Below are positions 27,083 through 35,858 of a stretch of 64,000 nucleotides of DNA, one piece after another. Where the stretch lies: assembly GCA_016744115.1 (NCBI GenBank), contig JADGEZ010000001.1:80877-144876 (forward strand), in the 5' to 3' direction. A program made the position numbers and the translations under genes. The first letter of the stretch is position 1, and each line of letters starts with the position of its first letter. Below the pieces are notes generated by a model that was given only the letters and a program-made list of their open reading frames with translations, was not told the origin of the DNA and made no database searches. Source of the DNA: Sulfurimonas sp. (GTDB lineage: Bacteria > Campylobacterota > Campylobacteria > Campylobacterales > Sulfurimonadaceae).

Positions 27083-28155
27083 TCAAAATCTTAACTGTAA
27101 ATTCAATTTGAAATAATTTTTTGTTTTATCTTGAATGATAGTTCCAAATTTATTCCGTGAAGACGAAGGAGTATCTAATTTAATATTTTCAAATAAATAA
27201 TCTCTTAAGCTTTCCATATCTATAATGTGGAAGCTTACTAAGTTAGCATTTTCTTTAACAACAATAGTTCCATAACTTTCATGTAATCCATTCCATTTTG
27301 TCCCAGCGAAAAAGCCTAATAATATATCAACTAAAAACTTTTTCAATTTATTTATTAACATAGCTTTATCATCAATATCTAATTCATTTAATATATCAGT
27401 CTTATCGCATAAATAATCAACAATATCAGATAGTTTTGAAATTCTATTACTGTAAAATGTCATTAATAGATAAGCAATAATCTTTGGTAATACACTATCA
27501 ACCGTCTTTAAATTATAGTTCATTGTATCTTTTTCAGCCTTTTGATAATTAAATACACCACCATTAGCCTTAATAGCTTCTATTCTATCTTTAAGTTTAG
27601 TTCCGGTAGAAATACTATTAATAGCAGCTACTTTACTACTATCTAAATTTGTGATTTCAAATATAAAATTTGTGTTACCTGAAGCATTTAATAAAGTCGG
27701 TTTACTGCCTAAGTAGGATTTTATTCCAAAACCTTCATTTTTTCTTACAAATGAACTATGTTCTATATCTAACACAATATCAGCTTTTTTAGAACTGGTT
27801 CCACCCTTTACAACTGTAAAACCTAATGTTGTTTGAATAAGCTCGAAATCTTCTATTTCAAAAGTTCCACTACCTTCTTTAATTTTATTAAGAATATTTT
27901 GTAATGTATCAGAATTAATTATTTTACTAATATCTATATCTAACTCTTCTTTAGTCTCTCTATTTATTGATTTAATTGTAAACTCATCTAGAGGAATAAA
28001 ATCTAATTTTAAATTTTTTGTAGTAACCTTACTAACTTAAAATAGTCTCCTGTTGGCTCTAAGTTTTTATCTGACAATAATAATTTTTGCTCCAACAGTA
28101 CTTTGATAAAAGTATATAATTCACTCCATTCACCTTTGTTATTAGTTTTCTTCAT
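27083..28155 (-). pseudogene. HpaII-like type II restriction endonuclease, frameshifted
   Basis: The reading frame begins at ATG 28153-28155 with NNKGEWSELYTFIKVLLEQK, the N-terminal signature I associate with the HpaII family. It runs to GDYFKLVRLLQK, then meets TAA at 28009. One base over, the protein continues without stop as NLKLDFIPLDEFTIKSI through IVLDIEHSSFVRKNEGFG to the stop at 27083. The break lies in a run of six A (28014-28019). Seven A would restore about 357 residues, the size I remember for HpaII enzymes. The track shows only the 230-residue tail, from a GTG. The target would be CCGG if it is a true HpaII homologue. Confidence 0.65.
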
Positions 28156-28159
28156 TTGT

Positions 28160-29053
28160 TTACCTTTTTTATCAAGATTTTTCATATATTCAATTAAATT
28201 ACTGCCTACTACTTTAACAGCATCAATAGCTACACTATTACCTAATTGTTTCATTGCCTGAGTAGCACAAACAGGAAAATGATAATCATCAGGGAAACCC
28301 TGAATTTTCTGAGCTTCTTTAAATGATAACCTTTTAACTACTCCATCAACTAAATAAGAATCCCAGTTTCTTCTATCGTCAATTTTTGAACCTCTACCAC
28401 CAACACGAACAGTAAAACCAATTTCTCTACTACAATTTCCACCCCAAACATCACTCATATTAAATTTTAACGGTATTTTAGGAGGAAAATTAAAACCTTT
28501 TAAAAATTCTTCGTCTCTAAAACCTATCATAAAAGTTCTCGGTCTTAATTGTGGTAATCCATAATCAGAAGCTTTTACAATTTGATGATAAAAAGAATAA
28601 CCTAACTCTTCTGTAAGTATATTTTGAATAGTTCTAAATGTATTTCCATTGTCATGATTAACTAAACCACGAACATTTTCTAAAAAAAATGCTTTTGGTC
28701 TTTTAACTTTTATTATTTCTGCTATATCAAAAAATAGATTTCCTCTTTCAGATTTATGATTATCGTCAAATCCATATTTTTTACCTGCTTGACTAAATGG
28801 CTGACAAGGAAAACCAGCACATAATAAATCAAAATCTGGAATTTCTTCAGGCATTATACTTTTGATGTCCTGATTAAATAAACCATTTTTAAATAAATTA
28901 GGAGAATGTTTACTAAAGTTGTGTTCGTAAGTTTTTCTAGCATTTAGATCAATTTCAGAAGCAAATACACATTCCCCCTCCTAAGTCCATTGATTGATGA
29001 AACCCGCCAATACCAGCAAATAAGTCTATAAATTTAAATCTTTTATTATCCAA
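28160..29053 (-). pseudogene. C5-cytosine DNA methyltransferase partner of the HpaII-like enzyme, frameshifted
   Basis: A DNA cytosine methyltransferase split into two frames. From TTG 29053 the first frame reads FKFIDLFAGIGGF (motif I) and stops at TGA after MDLGGGMCICF. The second continues CVFASEIDLNARKTYEHN and FDLLCAGFPCQPFSQAG (motif IV, catalytic Cys), ENVRG, QLRPRTFMIGF, SFKEAQKIQGFPDDY and KQLGNSVA (motif X). Removing one G from the GGGGG at 28974-28978 rejoins them as SMDLGGECVFASEID. At the 3' end, a six-A run (28165-28170) leaves it fused in frame to the endonuclease; seven A would end it at TAA 28160-28162. Confidence 0.75.
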
Positions 29054-29238
29054 GCTAGCCTATCTATGTTTTTTAAATGTATTTTACAATAAAATATATC
29101 ATATAACTTAAAATGTACTAATTTATTTTACGAAAAATTCTAAGAAATATAAAGTAAAAAAATAGTATAAGATATTAAATAATAGAATGAAAATCATAAT
29201 AGGTACTAACACAAGTGCTTAATTGACAAGGCTTAAAT

Positions 29239-30510
29239 ATTAAAATACACATAGACATAGATTGTTTTTTTGCTAGTGCTGCTAGAATAGTAGATCCTGC
29301 TTTAGAGAACAAAGCAATAGCTATTGGTGGAAGAAGTGATACTAAAATATTTACTAAGGATGCGAAAAAACAAACTATAAACTTTGAAAATTCTGGTTCT
29401 TTTGTTCCGACATTTTATAAAACTTATGAAAAATCTGATGATGATATTAATACTTTTAAAGATGCTGATGGGCGGATTCGTGGGATATTAACAACCTCCT
29501 CTTATGAAGCAAGAAAGTACGGTATCAAAACTGCCATGAGCATAAGAGAAGCCTTACAACTTTGTCCTCACTTGATAATAAAAGCACCAAATATGTCGCT
29601 ATATCAAAAACTCTCACACGAACTTCACAACTTTTTAGCAAAAAGAATCCCCCTCGTAGAACAAGCTAGCATAGATGAATTTTATGGTGATGTATCAGGT
29701 TGGGTAGAGGATGCTGATGTTCCAAAATTTATAGACAATCTTAAACATGAGATAAAAAAAAATTTACATCTTCCTGTATCTATAGGTGCTTCAAAAACAA
29801 GATACATCGCAAAACTTGCAACAACTTATGCTAAACCTTTTGGAACAAAAATTATTTATGAAGATAATTTTGATACCTTTGTAAATCCTATAAAGGTAGA
29901 AAAATTTGCAGGTATCGGCAAGGGAATGAGAACTCGACTTCATGCTGTACATATTCATACACTAGGCGAGTTAAGACAAAGACGAGGTACGTTTGAATCT
30001 TGGAGTCCTTATGCAAAAGAGTTATATAAACGAGTAAGTGGGCTTAGTGATGCTCCCATTAAAACAAGCCATAAAAGAAAATCTATAGGAATTTCACGAA
30101 CCTTTGACGCTCTTTATGATAGAGTCGAGTTAAAAAGAAGGGTACATGTCTTAGCAAGACACCTTAGTTTTGCTATCTTAAAACTTGAAGTTATTCCAAC
30201 TGTTTTTCATCTTAGCATCTCTTATGAGGGAAATATATCCTCTAATAAAAATATCTCTTTAGCAGAAATTTTTACAGATAAAAAGTTTGATTCTTTATGT
30301 ATAAAACTCTTTAATGAAGCCGATACTCAAAAAAGACTTCATCTTATCCGACTTAGTATCAACTGTTCTAGTTTTACACGAGATTCCAAAAAAGAGTTAT
30401 CTCTCATCGGTTTTGAAGAATCACAAAAGATGAAGAAACTTACTTCCGCCGTGCAAATTTTAAGACAAAGATATGGTATAGACACTCTTAAATGGGCGAG
30501 TGAACTGTAA
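29239..30510 (+). CDS. dinB: Y-family DNA polymerase IV (DinB-like), apparent ATT start
   Basis: A translesion DNA polymerase of about 423 residues. The track begins only at an internal ATG (29536), but the frame is open to 29227 and encodes the canonical N-terminus KIHIDIDCFFASAARIVDP with the first catalytic Asp, then GILTTSSYEARKYGIKTAMS. ASIDEFYGDVSG carries the catalytic Asp-Glu pair, and GIGKGMRTRLHAVHIHTLGE is the helix-hairpin-helix thumb. No ATG, GTG or TTG exists at the right place. ATT at 29239 fits the expected Met and has AAGG 7 bases upstream. It follows the broken HpaII-like locus. Confidence 0.8.
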   Translation: MKIHIDIDCFFASAARIVDPALENKAIAIGGRSDTKIFTKDAKKQTINFENSGSFVPTFYKTYEKSDDDINTFKDADGRIRGILTTSSYEARKYGIKTAMSIREALQLCPHLIIKAPNMSLYQKLSHELHNFLAKRIPLVEQASIDEFYGDVSGWVEDADVPKFIDNLKHEIKKNLHLPVSIGASKTRYIAKLATTYAKPFGTKIIYEDNFDTFVNPIKVEKFAGIGKGMRTRLHAVHIHTLGELRQRRGTFESWSPYAKELYKRVSGLSDAPIKTSHKRKSIGISRTFDALYDRVELKRRVHVLARHLSFAILKLEVIPTVFHLSISYEGNISSNKNISLAEIFTDKKFDSLCIKLFNEADTQKRLHLIRLSINCSSFTRDSKKELSLIGFEESQKMKKLTSAVQILRQRYGIDTLKWASEL

Positions 30511-30547
30511 AGTTAAAACTCCATTGCTCGCATTAGTAATTTTAATA

Positions 30548-30553
30548 TATAAT
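30548..30553 (+). promoter_or_regulatory. -10 box placed for a leaderless DUF234 mRNA
   Basis: TATAAT ends 6 bases before the ATG at 30560, and a weak -35 (TTGCTC, 30524-30529) lies 18 bases upstream. Transcription would start at or next to the A of ATG. No Shine-Dalgarno is present. Confidence 0.5.
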
Positions 30554-30559
30554 TAACCT

Positions 30560-31492
30560 ATGTCAAAACTACTCAATCAATTCCGCTCTTTTTATTTTAG
30601 AAATTATCCTGATGATATGGAAACGCATATTACTTATTTTTCTATTTTTGGTGGTCTTGGTTGGGATATTGATACAACTATCCCTTTAAATATTCTTGTA
30701 GAAAAACTAATCTTAGAAAACTTTTCTTCTTTAAATGAAAAGATTGAACAACTTACTCTTGAAGATGATAATAATAAAAAGCTTTTAAGGGCTTTGGCTA
30801 TCGGTGATAGACGAATATTTTCAGCATTTAAGCACGCAAATTTAAATACCGCTAAGGGTACTGCAGCACTCAATTATTTACAAGATAAATCTTTAGTAAG
30901 TATAGAATATTCCAGAGAAGAACCAATAAAAAATTCAAATCCTCACAATAAGCTAAAACGCTCCATCTCAAGGCATAGAATCTCACATAAAGTGCTTTTC
31001 ACTCAACCTTTTATAAGATTTTGGTTTTATTTTATAGCTCCATATTCTCATAATATTCTTAAAAAAAATTATGATGAATTTTTTAAAGATTTTAAAATTA
31101 AACAAAGTTCCTATACAAGTTTAATTTTTGAAGAATTGTCAGAAATTTTACTTAATTATCATATTCGAGATTCTCAAATTCTAAGCTCTGGTAGTTATTG
31201 GGATGCTAATATTGAGATTGATATACTAACAATTACTGATAAAGAAGAAATCTTTGTTGGCGAATGCAAATGGACTAACCATCAAATAAATATGAAAGAA
31301 CTACACAAACTTAATGAAAAATGTGAAAAACTAGATATTATTCCAACTCAAATTGCTTTATTTTCAAAGAGGGGCTTTTCAAAAGAACTTTTATCTAAAC
31401 AAGCAAGAGGTTTAGCACTTTACTCTTCTTGTGATTTTGATGCACTGCTTAAAAATATTCATAAAGAAGAACTCATAGAAGAGTTTCTTTAA
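30560..31492 (+). CDS. DUF234-type PD-(D/E)XK nuclease-like protein
   Basis: 310 residues, cytoplasmic. The N-terminal helical part (LGWDIDTTIPLNILVEKLI ... GDRRIFSAFKHANLNTAKG) looks like a winged-helix region. The C-terminal part has a PD-(D/E)XK-like core: IEIDILTITDK then IFVGECKWTNH, giving Asp and Glu-x-Lys. This matches DUF234, which in archaea is fused to a AAA ATPase that is absent here. Function unknown, and nuclease activity is a prediction. The start is preceded by a -10 box only. The stop shares TTAA with the convergent J-protein stop. Confidence 0.65.
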   Translation: MSKLLNQFRSFYFRNYPDDMETHITYFSIFGGLGWDIDTTIPLNILVEKLILENFSSLNEKIEQLTLEDDNNKKLLRALAIGDRRIFSAFKHANLNTAKGTAALNYLQDKSLVSIEYSREEPIKNSNPHNKLKRSISRHRISHKVLFTQPFIRFWFYFIAPYSHNILKKNYDEFFKDFKIKQSSYTSLIFEELSEILLNYHIRDSQILSSGSYWDANIEIDILTITDKEEIFVGECKWTNHQINMKELHKLNEKCEKLDIIPTQIALFSKRGFSKELLSKQARGLALYSSCDFDALLKNIHKEELIEEFL

Positions 31493-32292
31493 GAAACTAC
31501 TCTTAGTGCTGTATATGCCTCTTGCAAAAGTTGAAATTTTTGTGTGTAATGCTCAACCATACTAGGTGTTTCATGAAAGATTTTATCAGGATGATATACT
31601 TTTGTTAGTTTCTTATAGGATTTTTTCAAAGCATCTTGACTAGCACCTATAGGACACTCCAAAATTGTATAAAATTCAATATTTTCATCTTCTTCGCTAT
31701 CTTTACAAAGATCTCCAAAACTAAAATTTGCAAAATCAGAATATAACTTAGACATGAAATGCTTATCGTAAGTATATTGAATCTGATAATGTAAAATATG
31801 GCGTTTGTTTAATGCTCGTTCAAGCCTTGCCTTTGCTTTATACTCATTTACATCTATAACTAATGAAATATCCGTGCCTCTTTGTATATAAACTTCAAGT
31901 TGTGACCTAAGATAACTAATCACCCAAGAATTAGAGTTGTCAAGTGAGATTAGTACTGTAGATTGATTATAAGCATATAATTTTACCTTAACAACTTCTG
32001 GATTTTGTTGTTTACTGAGTTCTATTTTTATGGGTTGGTTTCCATACTTTAACATAGAACGGAGAAAAAATTCATGGGAAAAATCATTTTTCGAGGCATG
32101 GTATTCACTAAGTTGGTATAAAAAATCTTCACGAACATCTTTTAAAGATTCATTTCTAAATACAAGTACAGCCTTAGGTAAAAATAGCATACCACGAGAA
32201 TGATGGTTTAAAAACTCTTTCATCCACAATACATTTAAAGTTTCAAAATCTGTTGTAATTAGGATAAGATTATTGCGTAAAACAATGTTCAT
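31489..32292 (-). CDS. J-domain co-chaperone with C-terminal DnaJ domain
   Basis: 267 residues. The C-terminal 60 residues are a J domain (FYTILECPIGASQDALKKSY, KLTKVYHPDKIFH with the HPD tripeptide) that should stimulate a DnaK-type ATPase. The N-terminal 200 residues are not recognised, with strand-rich segments (MNIVLRNNLILITTDFETL) that may bind a client or partner. No membrane helix is evident. AAAGG lies 8 bases before the ATG. Such C-terminal J-domain proteins are common in Campylobacterota, and the client is unknown. Confidence 0.75.
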   Translation of the reverse strand: MNIVLRNNLILITTDFETLNVLWMKEFLNHHSRGMLFLPKAVLVFRNESLKDVREDFLYQLSEYHASKNDFSHEFFLRSMLKYGNQPIKIELSKQQNPEVVKVKLYAYNQSTVLISLDNSNSWVISYLRSQLEVYIQRGTDISLVIDVNEYKAKARLERALNKRHILHYQIQYTYDKHFMSKLYSDFANFSFGDLCKDSEEDENIEFYTILECPIGASQDALKKSYKKLTKVYHPDKIFHETPSMVEHYTQKFQLLQEAYTALRVVS

Positions 32293-32440
32293 AGATTCTA
32301 CCTTTATTAGATATTTTAAAAACTAAAGCATTTTTAGTTCCATTTATTAAAATCGTATGTCTTATAAATGTGACACTTCTATTATAGTCAGTATTTTATA
32401 ATATATCTCTCAAATTATTAACATAAAAGTATTATATGTG

Positions 32441-32446
32441 TATAAT
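32441..32446 (+). promoter_or_regulatory. purF promoter -10 box
   Basis: TATAAT lies inside the track's purF reading frame (starting ATG 32436), so that start cannot be on this transcript. Transcription would begin near 32453. Confidence 0.5.
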
Positions 32447-32474
32447 AGTATCAATAAAGATGAAGGATTTTTAC

Positions 32475-33830
32475 TTGAGTGAAGATATGAACGAAAAATG
32501 TGCAGTTGTAGGTATATTTGGTCATGAAGAAGCTTCTAAATTAGCTTACTTTTCTCTACATGCTATGCAACATCGTGGTCAAGAAGCAGCAGGAATTAGC
32601 TCTTCTGATGGCAAAGAACTCCATACTATTAAAAAGCGTGGTTTAGTTATGCGTGTATTTGATGAAGCAAAACTCAAAACTCTTAGTGGTGGGAGTGCTA
32701 TCGGACATACTCGCTACTCTACTGCTGGAGATGATTCTATACTTGATGCCCAGCCAGTCTTTGCTAGATATGATTTAGGTGAGATGGCGATTGTTCACAA
32801 TGGAAACCTTACCAATGCGGAAGAGGTTCGCAATAAACTTATTGAAAAAGGTGCTATTTTTCAAACTTTTATGGATACTGAAAATCTTATTCACCTTATT
32901 GCTACAAGTGAAAAGGACAAACTACTCGGTAGAATTGTCGATGCTGTTGAGAGGATTGAGGGTGCATTTTCACTTGTCTTTTTAAGTAGAAAAAAAATGT
33001 TTGCCATGCGTGATCGTCACGGATTTCGTCCTCTTAGTCTAGGTCGTTTACCAAATGGCGGATATATAGTCGCCTCAGAAACATGTGCATTTGATCTCGT
33101 TGGGGCTGAATTTATCCGTGATGTCCAACCAGGGGAACTACTCATCTTTGAAAAGGATAAAAAACCTAAAAGTATTCAAGTTTTTGAGCCAACTCCTAAG
33201 CATTGTATTTTTGAATATGTTTATTTTGCAAGACCAGATTCAAATGTTTTTGGTCAATCTGTTTATCAAACTAGAAAAAATATGGGCAAAGAATTAGCAA
33301 AGGTTCAACCCATAGAAGCGGATGTTGTTATTCCTGTTCCTGATGGAGGTGTTCCCTCTGCTATAGGCTATGCACAAGAGAGTGGGATACCTTATGAGAT
33401 GGGAATTATGAGAAACCATTATATAGGACGGACTTTTATTGAGCCTACTCAAGAGATGCGTGATTTAAAAGTAAAGATGAAACTCTCGCCAATGCCTGGA
33501 GTAATCGCTGGAAAAAGGGTCATCGTCATTGATGATTCTATTGTCCGTGGCACAACTTCAAGAAGAATAATAAGAATGTTAAAAGAAGCAGGTGCAAGTG
33601 AGGTTCACATGCGTGTATCTTCGCCTCCAACAACAGATCCCTGCTTTTATGGAGTTGATACCCCTGATAAAGAAAATCTTATCGCCGCAAATATGACAAC
33701 ACAAGAGATATGTGATTATATTGGTGCTGATTCTCTTGCTTATTTGTGTGAAGAATCTTTACTTAAAAGTGTAAACTCAACACAAGATCAATACTGCACA
33801 GCATGTTTTACTGGAAAGTATATAGTTTGA
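32475..33830 (+). CDS. purF: Amidophosphoribosyltransferase
   Basis: Catalyses the first committed step of purine synthesis, PRPP plus glutamine to phosphoribosylamine. The N-terminal nucleophile Cys is in NEKCAVVGIFGHEEASK, exposed after propeptide removal. Glutaminase residues follow (SLHAMQHRGQEAAGI, TRYSTAG, VHNGNLTN), then the PRPP loop VIVIDDSIVRGTTSRR. CFYGVDTP and the C-terminal Cys cluster (YLCEESLLKS, YCTACFTG) suggest an iron-sulphur type as in B. subtilis. TTG at 32475 is preferred because AAGGA is 7 bases upstream; ATG 32460 or 32487 are alternatives. It gives 451 residues. Confidence 0.93.
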   Translation: MSEDMNEKCAVVGIFGHEEASKLAYFSLHAMQHRGQEAAGISSSDGKELHTIKKRGLVMRVFDEAKLKTLSGGSAIGHTRYSTAGDDSILDAQPVFARYDLGEMAIVHNGNLTNAEEVRNKLIEKGAIFQTFMDTENLIHLIATSEKDKLLGRIVDAVERIEGAFSLVFLSRKKMFAMRDRHGFRPLSLGRLPNGGYIVASETCAFDLVGAEFIRDVQPGELLIFEKDKKPKSIQVFEPTPKHCIFEYVYFARPDSNVFGQSVYQTRKNMGKELAKVQPIEADVVIPVPDGGVPSAIGYAQESGIPYEMGIMRNHYIGRTFIEPTQEMRDLKVKMKLSPMPGVIAGKRVIVIDDSIVRGTTSRRIIRMLKEAGASEVHMRVSSPPTTDPCFYGVDTPDKENLIAANMTTQEICDYIGADSLAYLCEESLLKSVNSTQDQYCTACFTGKYIV

Positions 33831-34786
33831 AGCAGATATATACTTTTGGTAATTACTTAAAAAATAAATTTAACTCCAAAGTTTACAAGGTTGGTATCAA
33901 TATTTCGGGATTTACCTGTCCAAATATTGATGGTACAGTTGCTAAAGGTGGATGTACTTTTTGTCAAAATGACTCTTTTTCTGCAAGTACGAATGAAGTG
34001 CAAGAACTCAAAGGTTTTCACTTAAATTTAGATTCTAAAGAAAATCCTTTTTTAGAGAAACAACTTTTACAATTAGAACAACAATTTGTATCAATCTCTT
34101 CACGCCAAAAAAGAGAATACGGAGCAGAAAAATTTTTAGTATATTTTCAATCTTTTACAAATACTTATGCACCCTTTGAAACACTCAAAGCTCTTTATGA
34201 AAAAGCTCTTTCATTTGATAATGTTTTAGGTTTAAGTATTGGAACGCGTTCTGATAGTATCACTCAAGAAACACTCGATTATCTTAGTGAACTGAACAAA
34301 ACTAAAGAGATATGGATAGAATTTGGAATACAGTCTATCTACGATGAAACACTGGAAAAAATCAACCGCGGACATAATAGTGCTAATGTTAAAGAATGGA
34401 TTATTAAATCAAAAAAAGCTGGTTTAAATGTTTGCGGGCATCTTATCTTCGGTCTTCCTGATGAAAGTAAAGATATGATGATAGATACAGCTAAAGAAGC
34501 TTATAGGTGGGGTATAGACTCTGTCAAATACCATCCACTTTATGTTGTTAAAAGAACCGCTTTAGCAAATGAATTTATATCGGGTAAATTTACACCTATT
34601 AGCGAAGAGGAGTATCTTGATGTTTTAGTTCAGACAATCAAACTCAAACCTACCAATGTATCTGTACAAAGAGTAACAGCAGGAATTGATGATGACTCTT
34701 TACTCGCTCCAGAGTGGTGTAAAAATAAAAATATTCAAATCAAAAATATTAATAAGGCTTTAAAGCCTTTAGGACTTAAATACTAA
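33827..34786 (+). CDS. Radical SAM protein, TIGR01212/YhcC family
   Basis: About 319 residues. The radical SAM cluster motif is visible in GFTCPNIDGTVAKGGCTFCQ, where the wide spacing C-x8-C-x2-C region is typical of YhcC-type proteins. It also has YFQSFTNTYAP, IWIEFGIQSI and GLNVCGHLIFGLPDE. The catalytic role of the family is not established. The track start (ATG 33803) overlaps purF by 28 bases. TTG at 33827 is better because GGAAAG lies 7-8 bases upstream and TTGA overlaps the purF stop, giving translational coupling. The last codons contain the palindrome AAGGCTTTAAAGCCTT (34754-34769), a possible hairpin. Confidence 0.8.
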   Translation: MKQIYTFGNYLKNKFNSKVYKVGINISGFTCPNIDGTVAKGGCTFCQNDSFSASTNEVQELKGFHLNLDSKENPFLEKQLLQLEQQFVSISSRQKREYGAEKFLVYFQSFTNTYAPFETLKALYEKALSFDNVLGLSIGTRSDSITQETLDYLSELNKTKEIWIEFGIQSIYDETLEKINRGHNSANVKEWIIKSKKAGLNVCGHLIFGLPDESKDMMIDTAKEAYRWGIDSVKYHPLYVVKRTALANEFISGKFTPISEEEYLDVLVQTIKLKPTNVSVQRVTAGIDDDSLLAPEWCKNKNIQIKNINKALKPLGLKY

Positions 34787-34791
34787 ACTCT

Positions 34792-35340
34792 TTATTTACC
34801 ACTTACAGTTACAAAATGGGCTACACTTCTAAAATATCCAGGAAACTTAAAATACACTCTAAAAGGTTTTCCAGTACCTGATTTAAGATTTTTTGCTACA
34901 AGAAACTCTTTTACGATAGTTTGAGGTTTTGACTTTAAATCAGAACTGTTAAAACCAAAATAATCCATAAAGCCTCTTGGCTTATAAAAACTACCTGCTC
35001 TAACATTACCTGTTACATGCCCTTTGTTCACTAACTTAATCTCTAATATAACCTTGCCAATAGCATGATTACCTGTATTTTTAACAAAACCTGTATATAT
35101 GATTTGTTCTGTACTTAAAAGTCTTTTATTTTTAAGCTTAGATATTTCAACAATCTTAGTATATTTATCTACAACAAATATAGAAAAAACTGCTAAGAAA
35201 ATAGATATAACAGTAGTAGAGAGAATCATCGGAAGTATTAACTTCTTATCTTTTTGTTTTAATGCTGAAAATAATCCAGCAATGAATATAATTAATGCAA
35301 TTATTAAAAATATATAATGCCAATAGTTTAAGAGTGTCAT
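34792..35340 (-). CDS. DUF2393 family membrane protein (second of pair)
   Basis: About 182 residues. Two N-terminal membrane helices (YIFLIIALIIFIAGLFSAL and LPMILSTTVISIFLAVFSIF) precede a beta-rich external domain (YTGFVKNTGNHAIGKVILEI). DUF2393 is an uncharacterised Campylobacterota family. The ATG at 35340 overlaps the upstream paralogue's stop as ATGA, so it is preferred to the GTG at 35346. It ends the ilvE-SPFH-hisIE-DUF2393 run and is convergent with the radical SAM gene, 5 bases apart. Confidence 0.7.
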   Translation of the reverse strand: MTLLNYWHYIFLIIALIIFIAGLFSALKQKDKKLILPMILSTTVISIFLAVFSIFVVDKYTKIVEISKLKNKRLLSTEQIIYTGFVKNTGNHAIGKVILEIKLVNKGHVTGNVRAGSFYKPRGFMDYFGFNSSDLKSKPQTIVKEFLVAKNLKSGTGKPFRVYFKFPGYFRSVAHFVTVSGK

Positions 35341-35849
35341 TTGCACTTTGCTCCTATAGTAATGTTGTAATCTTTTGAATATGTAAAAGGCTCAATAATT
35401 ATTTTAAAATTTCTCGTCTTACCTTTAGATATATCTTTTTCTATTATCGACATTCTTTTAATTATTTTAAATTTTAAAATATAATTTTTATACTTATTTT
35501 TACTTACTTTATGAACCTTAGCAGTTATTTTACAGCTTTTAAAATTTCGTTTTGACTCATTTATTAAGTCTCCTCTTACAACAATAGCATCAGTAAATTG
35601 AAGTCTTTTTTGCTGAGTAAGGCTAGTGGTATTTTTAAAAAGATACTTATGCATTTGAGAATAACCTAGGCTAGGGACTAAAATGAGTATTAAAAAAGCT
35701 AAAATCACGAAGAAAATGGCTAATGCAACTTTTTTTCTAAGTATCAAGCCTAAAATAATAAACAATATAAAGAGAGTAAACGCACTAGAAAATAAGACAT
35801 AATCATAAGTGATAAGATTATCTAAAAAGGCAGTAACTTTAGCTTTCAT
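35337..35849 (-). CDS. DUF2393 family membrane protein (first of pair)
   Basis: 170 residues. Two membrane helices (LFSSAFTLFILFIILGLIL, ALAIFFVILAFLILILVPSL) are followed by an external domain with AIVVRGDLINESKRNFKSCK, parallel in layout to the next protein, so the two are diverged paralogues that may form a complex. The position beside hisIE, an SPFH protein and ilvE matches the remembered Cj0266c-Cj0269c order. No function is known. It starts 9 bases after hisIE. Confidence 0.7.
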   Translation of the reverse strand: MKAKVTAFLDNLITYDYVLFSSAFTLFILFIILGLILRKKVALAIFFVILAFLILILVPSLGYSQMHKYLFKNTTSLTQQKRLQFTDAIVVRGDLINESKRNFKSCKITAKVHKVSKNKYKNYILKFKIIKRMSIIEKDISKGKTRNFKIIIEPFTYSKDYNITIGAKCK

Positions 35850-35858
35850 TACAATAGC

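Noticed and set aside
28974-28978. G5 tract as a classic phase-variable poly-G switch
   Set aside because: Campylobacter-type switches usually have longer tracts (about eight or more). Five is too short to claim switching from sequence alone, so it is reported only as a possible cause of the frameshift.
29223-29228. TTGACA as a -35 box for the polymerase gene
   Set aside because: No -10-like hexamer occurs 16-18 bases downstream, and such a start site would fall inside the coding region.
29536-30510. Polymerase gene starting at ATG 29536 as given in the ORF track
   Set aside because: It would drop the first catalytic Asp and about 100 conserved residues that are encoded in frame upstream.
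34754-34769. AAGGCTTTAAAGCCTT as the terminator of the radical SAM gene
   Set aside because: It is inside the coding region before the last codons and has no T-run; kept as a possible hairpin only.
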